Below are positions 1-10,867 of a DNA stretch of 64,000 nt, one piece after another; the first letter of the stretch is position 1; each line of letters begins with the position of its first letter. The DNA is taken from NCBI GenBank assembly GCA_022701365.1, contig JAKUHH010000040.1:186001-250000 (forward strand), in the 5' to 3' direction. Made by a program: the position numbers and the translations under genes. The stretch comes from Mycocentrospora acerina. Its lineage: Eukaryota; Ascomycota; Dothideomycetes; Pleosporales. A model generated the notes under the pieces. It saw nothing but the letters and a program-made list of their open reading frames with translations. It did not search any database and was not told where the DNA came from.

Positions 1-983
1 ACATGAGCGGGAGCCATGGTATGAGCTACAGTAGCGCAGTATTCCTGCTTGACTTGGCTATTTCTCACAGGAACGGCTGGCAGGCATCGCAAACAACCTT
101 CCGCCATTACGATCCGACCCGTCTTTGTTCCAGATATGCTAGCTACGCGAGGTATCACTTCCCGCGTCGCCACCTTCAAGGCGCGTCGCACTCCATGGTT
201 GCATCAAGTATTCGATCAACTAGCCAAATTGAGGAGATGTTTCTAATGTGCCTGTTTTTTTACCAATAGAGCTGTCGTCGAGGGGCTAAGGGGCTCGTGA
301 ATAGCAAATCATATTTTTGAGCGCTTTTGTTACCCGCATTCATTTTCCTTATAACATTTTGACTAATTTTCCATAAATGTACATGGATTCTTCTAAACAT
401 CCAGCTGGTTATAACGCTCTACTTTAGCTAATAGCCTCTTGTTCGCCAGCACGTCGAAGCATACGTGTGCGTAACGACACTGAAGAGACATTTCTCCACT
501 AATATGTAATGGAGATTAACAAAGATTACCAGAAGCCGAGAATTATTAAGTGATTAAATTAGTTACACTCAAAACTACCTCTTTAAGCTAATCTACGTAT
601 ACGATGGTAGTTAACTCAAGATTTTTAAAATGAATTCTTGCTCTTTGCAAATGTGAAAGCTAGATTTAGCAATCTTAATTAAAGAGTCTGAAATTGTCAG
701 GCACAAGCTCTATCCCACTCCACTAGCACTATCAAAAGAGATGTAGTAGTCCTGAATAAGACCAGCTGGAATAGGATGATAAGTGTGACAACACATATAC
801 AGTATCACTTAACTATGTGTGTTTCCGCTGCAACTTGAGAATTCCTCACTTATTAGTTTTCGAATCTGTTCTTGCGACTCTAATGTTGAGTACACTTGGC
901 TTCACAGCATTTCTTCAAAACTACATCTCGCCCCAATACTACTCCCTCTTTCAGAAGGATCTAAGCAAGTTAAAAAGAACCAG
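1..983. other. Left-edge spacer, no confident gene
   Basis: Mostly AT-rich DNA. All three plus-strand frames stay open for roughly 70-250 nt near the left edge after a possible splice acceptor (ctcacag ending near 70), so the 3' exon of a gene entering from the left is possible, but I cannot choose a frame or recognise a product. From about 250 to 980 I see nothing coding. Confidence 0.4.
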
Positions 984-990
984 CAAAAAA
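984..990 (-). terminator. Pol III T-run terminator of the 5S gene
   Basis: Seven consecutive T residues on the minus strand follow the last base of the 5S RNA, the usual RNA polymerase III stop signal. Confidence 0.85.
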
Positions 991-1109
991 ACATACAACA
1001 GCGGGGATTCGCCAGTGGTCACCCACCTGACTACTAGTCCGCCGGTACGTTGCTTAAATAGGGCTGAGCGAACGGGAAGCCTTGTTTTCAACGTCCTATG
1101 GTCGTATGT
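991..1109 (-). rRNA. 5S ribosomal RNA
   Basis: This 119-nt minus-strand sequence begins ACATACGACCATAGG and ends GTTGTATGT. Its two ends pair (ACATAC with GTATGT) as stem I of 5S rRNA. Inside are the conserved blocks of fungal 5S: GGCTTCCCGTTCGCTCAGCC, the TAGTAGT segment and GGTGGGTGACCACTGGCGAATCC. A T-run (A-run on the plus strand, 984-990) follows directly as a Pol III terminator, and an ATATAA lies about 24-29 bp upstream. It stands alone among protein genes, which is the dispersed arrangement known in filamentous ascomycetes. A short ORF across it on the plus strand is fortuitous. Confidence 0.95.
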
Positions 1110-1132
1110 ATTAGTTATGAAGGGTTGAAGGC

Positions 1133-1138
1133 TTATAT
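1133..1138 (-). promoter_or_regulatory. TATA-like element of the 5S gene
   Basis: ATATAA on the minus strand lies at about -24 to -29 from the first base of the 5S RNA. Filamentous-fungal 5S genes commonly need such an upstream TATA box as well as internal control regions. The spacing is seen; the function is inferred. Confidence 0.6.
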
Positions 1139-1334
1139 TGCTGACTTTTTCAAGGATCGAATCTATACACACTTGAGTATCGGAAAAATAATCGTTCGGC
1201 CAACACCACTCTCATGCGCTGAATAGTTCCAATATACGAGCGATTCTGTCCAATGTGATACACCTCTTTTCCTTTTACGCCATGAGTATCCACTCAAAAG
1301 CCATGCACATTGCTGCATCAATTCCATAATTACA

Positions 1335-3924
1335 CTACACGCCATTGAGCAAGCTCTGTACACCCACACTTCCTACATCTTCCCTTCTCGCGATAAAAAG
1401 CTTCAGTTCTTGCACATCCTGCCCCGCACCCCGAAGTCTATCCCTCAATGCCTCAGGTCCCACGATGAAGAGTGTGCTGACGTCGGCGAGTACATCCATA
1501 GCACCAGCCTCCAGCTCTTCTCCCGTCGGCCACCCACGCACAAGCTCCACATAGCGGTTCATATCCTTGGATACACTCAGTCCGCCGACTTGTGAAACGG
1601 TGAATTTGAGAAGATGGGCGAGTACGAGGGCGCGAAGTCCGCGTGCGAGTTCGGCAAAGAAGAGGGCAAGGTTGCGGCCAGAAAGGGCGTTAGAGGCTTG
1701 GCCTGCGACGCGGGAGAGGAAGGCGGCGACTTCGCGGCAGGCTTGCGTTTCGCTCGTGACCATAAAGTCTGCGTCGTCGCGTGGGCGGAAGTCGGTCTTC
1801 TTTTGCTGGCTTAGACATCTGCTTACCCAGTTGAGACTCGCCGTGAGTGTCAGGTTGAGGATGTTGGAGAGCTTGGACTCTAGTGTGGTCATGGTGGTGG
1901 TGGTTGATTTCTCAATCTCTCGGCGGATGGTGATGTTGGCGGTGCAGAGGGGAAGAAGGATGGTGGTGGTTGTTTGCTGAAGGAGATGTAGAATTGTGGT
2001 AATTGATTGAAGTGAAGGAAGGTGTGTTAGATCGGGGGGTGTCTTGGAGGATTCTTGGGATGCTACGTGATCGGACGCTCTGATAACCTGTTAGCCTTTT
2101 ATCATAGCTTAGTAGCGATGTCGAAGTTACGTACGCGTCCAGAGCTGTCTCAAGATAAATTTCGCCCATCTGCTGCAAGAGCAAGTTTGAGAGATTCTGT
2201 ACATCCTTTGGCGTTTCATTCCCAGGCGACAGCTCGAGCCCGCGTCCAACACCCTCTGCCAACCACTTCAGCATTCGCTTCGCAGTCGAGAGTGACAGTC
2301 TGCCATCCTCATCAGTGACCTCGATTTCCTTCTTGTCTTGCTGGTCTTCCCTCAGACCGGCGATGCGGAGAAGCGTCGCTTTCTGACTGGCAGGCAATTC
2401 CGTACTCTCCAAGCGGTCCATATACGCATCACGAGCAGACGCAGCAAGCTCCTTACCTCTCTGAGCGAGCGAGCTGAAATACGAGGTGGGCATCTTCCTC
2501 CGTCGGGAGTGGTAGATGGTGAACTTTAGAAGAAGGGAAGAATATAGTTCCTCGAGATTTTTCTTCTCTCTTTCAATGTAAGACGAGCCGACAAAGTAAG
2601 GCGAGAATAACTCGTCTAGTTGCTGGTCAAGTGTGGCCGCAATCTGCGATGTGACAGGCTCAGGGTGCTCTGTCAACCCGTGTGTTTTGAGATCGTCAAC
2701 AAGTTGGGTGATGTAGCTTCTCGAGGCCTGTAAAGAACGCAGGAAAGCTAGTGACGAGAGTTCACTTCCTTTTCCAAGTACCATTTCTAGTCGCTGTTGT
2801 ATCGATTGTTGAAAGATACGTTCTAGAAATTTGACTAGGACCTCCTCGTAATACGGGAATGCTCGCTTGATGATGGCAGATTCTTCCTGGACAACAATCT
2901 TGACCTCGTCGATCAACGACTGCAGTGTTGGCTCGACGCCCGGAGGCTCTGCATCTGGATCCTGAAGACGATCCCACGTTTCAGCGTCTGTTGAGAGCTC
3001 CTCGGTGATCAACTGGTTCCGATCGATGAAGAAGGAATGCTGATTGACGTAGGTAGCAATAACACTAGATCCCTCGTTGAATCCTCTCAATGCAATCGCG
3101 CAATCTCGCATGCCGTCGTAGTTTGGCCTTCGGTAGCATTCGTCGAACTTGCTGATCAGATCCTGCTCGAGGTTTTCCAGAAACTTCTCAATGACTTCTT
3201 TTGTGTTGTGCTTTGACGGCTGAACTGTCTTCCTCTTGCCTTTGATTCCGTTTTGTGCTTCGCCATTGACGCGTTGACCACCTTCTGGGTCCAGACGAAT
3301 GCTTATTCTCAGCAGCTGACGCGCAATTTCAGCGCATCGCACAATGTTGCCGCCCCGTCGGTGATCCTCGAGAATGTTGAGCTCGCCGCGCTCGCTGACT
3401 TCCTGCCAGCATTCAATCAGGAACTTTGCGTCAAGGGCCCTCTTCCGCTGGCGGTCGAGCTCTTCTAGCCTCTCGCCTATACGCATGGCGATGTTCCCAC
3501 CAGCGTCTGTGCCCCCGTCATCCCCACCGTTGAGCGAGCTGTCGAGCCTCTGGAAGCGATCAATGGCCTGCTCGAGCCTCATGCCTAGAGACTGGACATT
3601 CTGGTTGTGCTGAGCTTCGGCGCGCCTCACGGTCCCCGATAGCTCGTTCTCCTGCTCCTCGAGGTCCTCAGACAGGCTGTTGAGGCGCGTCAGGGCATGC
3701 TCAAAGTTGCGGATGAGCGGCTTGGCGTCGAAGGTCTGGTGGGTCGAGGTGCCGCCCGACTTGCGCGAGACGGGGATGGCCGTGTCAGACAGCTCTTCAA
3801 TGAAGTCCTTGACGATGAATTCCTTGCTCTGGGCGTGTTAGTCGAGCATCCCAGCCAGAGCAGACGCACGTGCACGTGCAAGACATACAGAGAAGGTGGC
3901 GAGCGTAAAGGTTGACCCACGCAT
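1335..3924 (-). CDS. sec10: Exocyst complex subunit Sec10
   Basis: Sec10 is a subunit of the exocyst, the CATCHR-type tether that holds secretory vesicles at the growing plasma membrane. Exons on the minus strand are 3924-3889, 3828-2135 and 2079-1335, joined in frame to 824 aa, close to the usual fungal length. The start gives MRGSTFTLATFS, then SKEFIVKDFIEEL after a 60-nt intron. The conserved N-terminal coiled-coil part follows (RNFEHALTRLNSL, EEQENELSGTVRRAEA, ERLEELDRQRKRALDAKFLI), and the C-terminal helical part contains EIEKSTTTTMTTLESKL, KKTDFRPRDD and a late LFIVGPEALRDRLR. Intron 2 (2080-2134) has the donor GTACGT. It diverges from nus1 across an 824-bp GC-rich spacer. Recognition is by sequence memory of the family; I consider it secure. 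Confidence 0.93.
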
Positions 3925-4748
3925 CGAGGTGCGCGAGGGGGCATGAGAGAGGGCCCTGGGCCTGGGCGAGGTCGAGTCCGCGCTGGGAACCTGCATGGCG
4001 GGAACTGGCAGTCGTGGGCGGCTACCTGGTGTCGCGAGGCTCTACGTGTGGTCACGGGTGGCCAGCTATCATCTTCCCAGAGCTGGGCACGGTAGACACT
4101 GCGGCGCACCACGGGATGCTGGGCGCACTGTGTAGCTGTGTAACTGTGCAACTATGCAGAAGCAGCCGTGTCGTCGTGCACTTGGACGCCCGCTCTACTG
4201 GCGCAGGCACTGGATTGTCTCTACTGACGCAGGCACTGGGGGCATGGAGCGACGTCGTCCGCTTGGACACGGTTGGCGTCGAGAGTGAATGTGGCTTGTC
4301 GCGCCCCGCGTCCCGGGTCCCTTGCTTCTGGCAGACGCGAATCGCCCAGCAGCAACGCGAGCCGAGCAGCAGAGGGACAGCCTCATGCAAGCTCCCGTGC
4401 CCCAGAATACGTCCAAGAGGCGCCGTCGCATGCTTCGGCAGCCGTCCCCTCTGCGCCCGCCGCACTTGCGACGATGCCCACGCAATCGCCCTCGCCCGCC
4501 ACAAGGCGGAGCCCCCAGGATGCCGCCGCCGTCCACTCGGAAGCCCTGCGCTCGGCTGCCACGGCCGCACCAGCCACACTAACTACTAACTTGTCTCGTT
4601 GGCATATGATCTCACCTCCTGCGCCGACTCGACACACGTCCACGTCGCATCCGCTCTTTCTTTCTTTTGTCCATTCTCTCCCTTTCGTTTCTTGTCAGCG
4701 TCTACCCAACAGCCGAATTGGCATTTCGCATCCAGCACACCACCCGCA
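3925..4748. other. GC-rich shared upstream region of sec10 and nus1
   Basis: This 824-bp spacer lies between two divergently transcribed genes and must hold both promoters and 5' leaders. It is rich in CG-containing words, which opens several long frames on both strands. None of these frames resembles a protein I know and they contradict one another, so I treat it as non-coding. A C/T-rich tract near 4658-4690 precedes the nus1 start. Confidence 0.6.
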
Positions 4749-5920
4749 ATGGCTGCCACCGGCCTGACTGCCTCGCAACAAAGTGCATTCCGCAGAAAAC
4801 AGCTCTCGGCCTCTGAACGCGAGGAGCTCGTAAAGCCCTTCCTGCCCTCGGAACCAGACTCGTCCTCCGACTCGTCCAAACTGCTTGCCGCAAAAGCAAA
4901 GGCAAATGCAAAAGCCCGAGCAAAGTCAAAGTCAAAGTCCAAATCCTCTGCTCCCAAGCGCTATGGCCCCATCAAAACCGCGCTGCACTTCCTCATCTAC
5001 CACACCATCGCGTTCCTCTTCTCCGTCTTCTTCCGCTTCCGCCGCGCATACCGCCTCGTGCGTGGGAAAATTGTCGAGCTGCTCAAGTACCACCACCGCA
5101 CCCCCGAGTTTATCGCGCACGATGTGAAGAATCTGGAGAAATTGCCCAGACACTTGAGCGTCATAGTCGACTACCAGGACGACGACGAGCACCAGGGGGC
5201 AGCAGGTCTTGAGGGCCTTGTCAACGACGTGTGTGAAATTGCCGCCTGGGCCGCAAGCGCAGGCATCCCATTCCTCAGCGTGTATGAACGAACAGGTAAT
5301 TCCCTCAACCCAACACGCGCACGGAGAACTCACCCTAACACCTCCTTCCCCCACAGGCGCCCTGAAGAACTACCTCCCCCAAACCCATGCCAGTATCTGG
5401 GCCACCCTCGAGGCCTACTTCGGCCCTGTTCGCAAGCCCACGCTCTCCCTCCGCGCTCCGCATCTCAGCACCTACTCACCCCCCAACACGCCCCCTTCCA
5501 CCGCCTCTGACGGCCAAGACCCACGTCAGCATCTCACCGTCCTTCTCCTCTCTGAGCACGACGGCCGCGACACCATTGTCGACCTGACACGCACGCTTGC
5601 CGAGATGGCGCAAAAGGGCGACGTGCAGCAGGACCAGATCAACGCCGAGTTGATTGACGCGCAGCTGAGTGACCACGTGTCGAGCGAGCCGGATTTGTTG
5701 ATCTTGTTCAGCCCCACGGTCCACCTGAAGGGATACCCGCCGTGGCAATTGAGACTGACGGAAATTTTGTAAGTCTTTATTGTGTCTTGCCCTTACATTC
5801 GAGCATCTCATACTGATTTGCGCTTCTAGCCACCTTCCGGATAACAAGGGAGTCAATTATCAAGTCTTTCTCCGTGCTTTGTACAACTTTGCAAAGGTGG
5901 AGATGCGTCTGGGGAGGTAA
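4749..5920 (+). CDS. nus1: Dehydrodolichyl diphosphate synthase subunit Nus1 (NgBR-like)
   Basis: Nus1 is the non-catalytic partner of the cis-prenyltransferase that makes dolichol for protein glycosylation at the ER. Exons 4749-5295, 5357-5768 and 5830-5920 give 349 aa. A K/S-rich cytosolic tail precedes one membrane segment at about residues 77-96 (TALHFLIYHTIAFLFSVFF). The cis-prenyltransferase-like fold follows, with LPRHLSVIVDYQD, a WAASAGIPFLSVYERTG stretch and DLLILFSPTVHLKGYPPWQL. The protein ends MRLGR, so the C-terminal RxG motif that Nus1/NgBR subunits contribute to the active site is present at R346-L-G348. Both introns have standard GTAA donors. No active-site DGNRR motif is seen, as expected for the Nus1 side of the heteromer. 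Confidence 0.92.
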
Positions 5921-6028
5921 AGGGCTTATGTATTTCTTGTTTCTCTCCTATTTCCCATATCCTACCCGTCGTTCAATACCCCAATTCTATAGAGTAAAAA
6001 CTTGTCAATGCGATCCATCGTCACATAT

Positions 6029-6051
6029 CTACCTACCTACCTACCTACCTT
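6029..6051. repeat. (CTAC)n microsatellite
   Basis: About five and a half copies of CTAC lie roughly 110 bp downstream of the nus1 stop, probably in its 3' UTR. No coding role is visible. Confidence 0.85.
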
Positions 6052-6359
6052 ATTGAATCAATCACATCTCCAACATCAGCCACTAGAAGATGCCCCTTGT
6101 ATTAGTTGATCGTACGTGTAAGAAAATGAAATACAACAAGCGACGCGAGTCGTCACCACACAAGTTACAAGGACAGTATGTGGAGGTATCTTTGATGTAG
6201 TTGAATGGTGCTATCTACACCATATCTTCATGCCCGCCGTAATCGCTTTTGAGCGTCACAACCATCAAGGGTAATGCACCTAACACCGGAATTCGTTGTA
6301 GGTCATCAAGTACATCGTCCACCCCACGAAACAACCCATGCAACCATAACCCAAACCAT

Positions 6360-7213
6360 TTACTTGAGAGGAATGAAACGGGAAGAGTGAGTGGCACCAA
6401 TACCGGGCCTTCCGTGCTTGACGGGCTTGCTGTACAATTGTTAGCAATCCGCCAATCTTCATACAAACTATTCATCCCAACACCGGACAGGGGGTTACGC
6501 ACTATGAGATGGAGAACTCTCCAAGGTAGTGACCGACCATCTCGGGCTTGATCTCGACCTGGTTGAAGTCCTTGCCGGAGTAGATACCAATGACGCTGCC
6601 AATCATCTCGGGGACGACGATCATGTCACGGAGGTGGGTCTTGACGAGGTCGGGCTTCTCGTTGGGCTTGGCCTCCTGCTTCGACTTGCGCAGCTTCTTG
6701 ATCAGACCCATGGGCTTGCGCTTAAGACCGCGGTTGAAACGACGACGGGCACGGGCGTGGACGAGGTCACGGAGCTCCTCCGAGGAGAGGTCGAGGAGCC
6801 TATGCATTCATCAGCATTGCTGTCCGGCATCGTGGCAACTTCCTCCAGCGAGACTGGTGTTCTCCTGCATCGGGGTAGACGTACTGGTCGAGGTCGACTC
6901 CACGGTAGGAAAACTTGCGGAACGCTCTCTTCCTCTTAAGCTCTGCAGAATGTCTCGTCAGCCCATGTCCTTCACTCCGCATGTGATATCATCCTCCCCC
7001 AACACAACGCTATCTCCATGTCGATACAACTCGGGCAATATTGATTGCGGTCTCGCGCTTCGATCGCAGTCGGGGAATACACGTGTATATGGGGCAAGTA
7101 TCGCAGGGGGAGAGTGAGAGCGTACCGGCAGCCTCCTCGGCGTTCTATTTTTCGGTCAGCGGATGGCATCTTTATTTTAAACATCGGTTACTCACGTATT
7201 CGCTGTCAGCCAT
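6360..7213 (-). CDS. RPS15: 40S ribosomal protein uS19 (Rps15)
   Basis: A protein of the 40S head. Five exons on the minus strand, 7213-7196 (18 nt), 7144-7126 (19 nt), 6942-6885, 6799-6503 and 6429-6360, give 153 aa, the usual size. The protein begins MADSEYNAEEAAELKRKR and continues FRKFSYRGVDLDQLLDLS, RFNRGLKRKPMGLIKKLRK, EMIGSVIGIYSGKDFNQVEI and GHYLGEFSISYKPVKHGR; it closes GIGATHSSRFIPLK. The two tiny first exons are forced by the match to the family and by good splice sites at each junction. Four introns clustered toward the 5' end are typical of fungal ribosomal protein genes. It is followed in tandem orientation by the P2 gene. Confidence 0.96.
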
Positions 7214-7988
7214 GGTTGCGATTGTCGAAGTATCTGGACAATGAACTTCGATGGGGGCGGTCGCTGGTGGTTAGTGTCGAAGTTGGCGGTCGTGAGAGTC
7301 AAATGTTGGCCGTCGTGGGCTCTTGATTCGCTTAGGCCTTGGCACAGCCCCGATCTTTAGATCAAGGAGACGTTCACCCCGTAACTTACTCGAACATTTA
7401 CTAAAACATTCAATTATGATTTTCAAGGCAGTTTCATGAATATCAATGTCCTAACTATAACATGAGTATCGTGGCTCACTTATCTGTTCAAAATTTTGCC
7501 AGTGATGAAGCGAATCTCACCACGCTCCATCATCCACCATGTCATTACGGAACAATGCCATCACTGCCTCAGCTTTTTGCACTACATTCTCATTATGCGT
7601 GAGCTTAGAAGTGCGTCTTCTTCGTCAAAATTTGACTTTCGTGTTGTTGCTCCAAATGCTTTATCAAGTCAACCCAATCGGGTTTGCGGACTCATTCAAA
7701 CCATGAGTCTGCACATGCTCCTCACAGGCATGGAAACCAAGCCAAAGAGCACATTAGAGTTTTTGACATCACAGTTTGCAAGTATCATGATGATTGGAGG
7801 GTGCATGGCTTCATTCAGGGTATCTCAGCAGGCTAACAACGGAGTATTGCCGCAAAATCGTTCTCCATATCCCACTGATCGCTCGCTCGACACCGACCAA
7901 TCGCCCCGATTCGTGCCGCATGATTCTCGTGGTTTTTGAGAGGTTGACCTGATCATACTTCGTATAGAGAGGAAAGTTGGCGATGCGC
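7214..7988. other. Spacer between RPS15 and RPP2
   Basis: This 775-bp stretch upstream of RPS15 and downstream of RPP2 should hold the RPS15 promoter and the RPP2 3' UTR. The plus-strand frame at 7496-7939 has no family resemblance and I do not call it a gene. Confidence 0.5.
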
Positions 7989-8445
7989 TTAGTCGAAGAG
8001 ACCGAAGCCCATGTCGTCATCGGACTCCTCCTTCTCCTCCTCCTTGGCCTCCTCAGCGGGAGCGGCCTCAGCAGCACCACCGGAAGCGGCGGCACCACCA
8101 GAGGCGGCAGCGCCACCAGAGCCACCAGAGGGAACGGAAGCAAGCTTAGCGGAACCCTCAGAGATCAACTGTGACAAGTTAGTATTTGCTCATTCACAAG
8201 TCTTCAGACTTAGTAGCCTCTCATGCGCGCATACCTGGTTGATGTCCTTGCCCTCAAGCTCGGAGATGAGCTTCTCGAGACGGTCGCTGTCGGCCTCGAT
8301 ACCAACGGACTCGAGGACGGCCTATTTAGAATGTCAGAAGGCAATTTGACAAAGAGTTTGCAGTTTTTCTGACCTTGACGTCAGCGGCAGAGGGCGAGGT
8401 GTTTCCACCGAGGCCAAGAAGGAGGTAAGCTGCGAGGTGCTTCAT
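7989..8445 (-). CDS. RPP2: 60S acidic ribosomal protein P2
   Basis: P2 forms the flexible lateral stalk of the 60S subunit with P1 and P0 and recruits translation GTPases. Exons 8445-8374, 8321-8235 and 8168-7989 give 112 aa. The N-terminal domain reads MKHLAAYLLLGLGGNTSPSA, ADVKAVLESVGIEADSDRLE and KLISELEGKDINQLISEGS. An Ala/Gly-rich hinge follows, then the acidic tail ending ESDDDMGFGLFD, the hallmark C-terminus of stalk proteins. The MKHLAAYLL start marks P2 rather than P1. It points away from the SPT2-like gene and shares a spacer of about 500 bp with it. Confidence 0.96.
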
Positions 8446-8942
8446 TTTGAAAGTTGGTTGTAGATGTCGTCGGGGAACACGAGTTCAATCGATTTAACCT
8501 GTGTCTATCAGCACACGTGTCACAAATTCGAGCCGAAGAGTTTGCGCGTACCGTATGACCGGAGACTGAAGCTGCAAGTTCTGTCGTGGTTGTCGATCGA
8601 GAGAAAGTTCGAATTCGAGGTTCAAAATCCCTGGTGGGATGACAAAGGCGCCAAGCGTGATGCAGCCTAGCGCGCGGAGCGGAAAATCAAGTGCAAACAC
8701 GTGACGCATCTCTTTAGCTTTAAAAGCGTTGCCTTTGCGCCGCCACGGTCCTCCTATTTCTCATTCTCTCGCTCGCCTGTCCAGTATCTTACCACCGCCG
8801 CGATCGCCACGACCGAGTTCCCGCGATCGCCATCTCTTCGACTATCTATACAGCGCGTATCTTGCCCTGGGAAGCATGTACGACTTGCTTTTCAATCGAT
8901 ACGGCTGGTAACACTGAGTCAAACACTTATCAGTCGCCCGTC
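8446..8942. other. Divergent promoter region, RPP2 and SPT2-like gene
   Basis: A 497-bp intergenic region between two divergent genes. Short pyrimidine-rich stretches (tctcattctctcgctcg near 8758) lie close to the SPT2 start. I see no ORF worth calling. Confidence 0.5.
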
Positions 8943-10103
8943 ATGAGCGTAGGTTGCGCGTGTTCTAGAGTTTCTGATGCTAGGGACTAATTCATGATTC
9001 AGGCTTTTAGAGACATTATGTCCATAGTCGACCCGGCGGCGGCAAAGACGACCACCGCGTCCAGACCACCGTCATCCGCCGGCCCCCCAAAGCCTGCTCC
9101 GCGACCGGTTGGAGGGGCAAATGGGACAACCTCGGCTCCTCAGCTGAAGCGCAAAGCATCTAGCCCAGCAGATGGCAGTCAGATCAAAATACAAAGAAAA
9201 GATGGTCCTAGCCAGTTGGGCCAGACAAATGGCTCTACCCGGCCAACTGCGACATCCGGCCCCGCGAGATCGAACCCACCCGCCTCCACCTCATCCATTC
9301 CATACCGTGGGACCGCAGCTCCAGCATCTACAAAGACTACAAGTCCGGTAACAAAGAGACCTATCATCACACCACGCACATCGATTATCCCGCCCAAGGC
9401 AGCTATCCCCGTCCCAAAGCCTACTTCGGCTAGCACAGCATCGACGGCTGCATCAGCTGGTGCACCAAAGAAGGGATATCTTGCTTTACTTCAAAAAGCA
9501 AAGGAGAAGGAAATAACAAAACCTGCTGCTCCTCCAGTCAAGCATGAGTCCACCAAGATATTGACAAAGAAAGAACGATTAGCGCTCAAGACAGAAACAA
9601 AGGTCGGTGCCAAGGGAAAGAAACCAGCACAAGGAGCACCTTCAAGGGCTGCCGATACTAAGGGCGATGCATCGAAGATGCAACGGAAGCCTGTCGAGGG
9701 AGGCTATCAAGGTACTGCACGCCCTATCAAGAAGCCCGAGTCCATGGGGTATAAAGGAACAGCTCGACCTGGCAGCGCACCTACCCCTTCCAGCCGAAAT
9801 GGTACGCCTGCTGCTGCATCGAAACCTAAGCCTGCAAAAGGACGTTACGACGGATATGTGGACTGGTCTGATCTTGACGACGATGTCGAAGACGAAGAAG
9901 AAGATTATGAGAGTGATGCTTCGTCTGACATGGAGGGTGGAATATGGGACGTGGAGCAAGAAGAACAGCTGGCTCTCAAGGCTGCAAAGAAAGAAGACGC
10001 TGAAGCACTTGCATTAGAGCTCAAGCTCAAGCGTGAGAAGGAAGAACGTAAACGAAAGCTGTTGGCAATGTCGAAGGTCGCGGCTACCAAGAAGAAGTTT
10101 TGA
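8943..10103 (+). CDS. SPT2: Spt2-like chromatin protein
   Basis: Spt2 is a histone H3/H4 chaperone that acts with transcribing polymerase. The protein (368 aa in the two-exon model) is mostly disordered, rich in Pro, Ser, Thr, Ala and Lys. Lys-rich blocks around the middle and a GYxGTARP-type repeat (GGYQGTARPIKKPESMGYK) precede the diagnostic C-terminal SPT2 region: GRYDGYVDWSDLDDDVEDEE, an acidic stretch, SDMEGGIWDVEQEEQ and a Lys/Arg-rich helical end. I favour a first exon of only six bases (ATGAGC, 8943-8948), a 54-nt intron with a GACTAAT branch-like site, and exon 2 from 9003. The alternative is a start at 8994 (MIQAFRDIM), giving 369 aa without an intron. Confidence 0.82.
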
Positions 10104-10867
10104 GATTTCTTATTGTTGTTCTACCCGCAGGAGTTTCGGATCACGATTACATGGCATACCACGGTGGGGGCGTTTATCAGCATTACAGCGACTGCATAGC
10201 TATGGAGCTCGGGCATTTACGGGCGGTCTTTCCTTTCATCTGGCGTACTCAATAATGTGCGATGTTGGATCTTCGATTCAGACACCACAACAGCAAGCAG
10301 TCCTTAGATGAAACCTCAAATAGTGTATAGTTGGGAGCGCTGTTAGCGTTGATACCTAGTCTTAAGAATTGACTTTAAAAGATCGTACTTACCTTAAGTT
10401 CTTCTTTGCTGAAGCTGCGGTTCACACTTCAACGATTTGCATGACTCTGATTATCCACTCTGTGATCTCCTAGCCCCACACTATCACCCCAGATACTTTT
10501 ATTATGCATGATTGTTCTCTCCTTTCAATTGTTAGGCTTTACATCAATGTTATAGATCAAGAAATCAAGGCGATCTGCACTGGTGTGAATTAAAAAATTC
10601 ATTTACACGCCAAAATTTGCTCAAACGTTTACAAGGATGTAGCAATATTAATTGTTTGCGTGACATTGATTTGAACGAAACTTTTGCAAACAAGGTTCAA
10701 TTTGTTAGATTTGAAATCGTGCATATGTCAAACAACACTTTGTGTATCCTCATCTGATGGCTTCAAACCCGATGCGTTATTGAAAGGTCTTCTTTGCTTC
10801 GGCTAAAAATTCAGACTTTAAATCACCTGCACCCATGCACACTCCTTTACACGTCCAAGCAGAGGGT
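10104..10867. other. AT-rich spacer
   Basis: 764 bp between the SPT2-like gene and the unknown three-exon gene. From about 10350 it is AT-rich with no convincing ORF on either strand. Confidence 0.5.

Noticed and set aside
817..1128. Plus-strand frame of 103 codons
   Set aside because: It runs antisense through the 5S rRNA gene, which explains the conserved-looking DNA.
3912..4589. Long open frames on both strands in the sec10-nus1 spacer
   Set aside because: They arise from GC-rich sequence, overlap each other on opposite strands, overlap the sec10 start and resemble no protein.
7496..7939. Plus-strand frame of 147 codons between RPS15 and RPP2
   Set aside because: Low-complexity, no family resemblance, and lies in what should be promoter and 3' UTR of two ribosomal protein genes.
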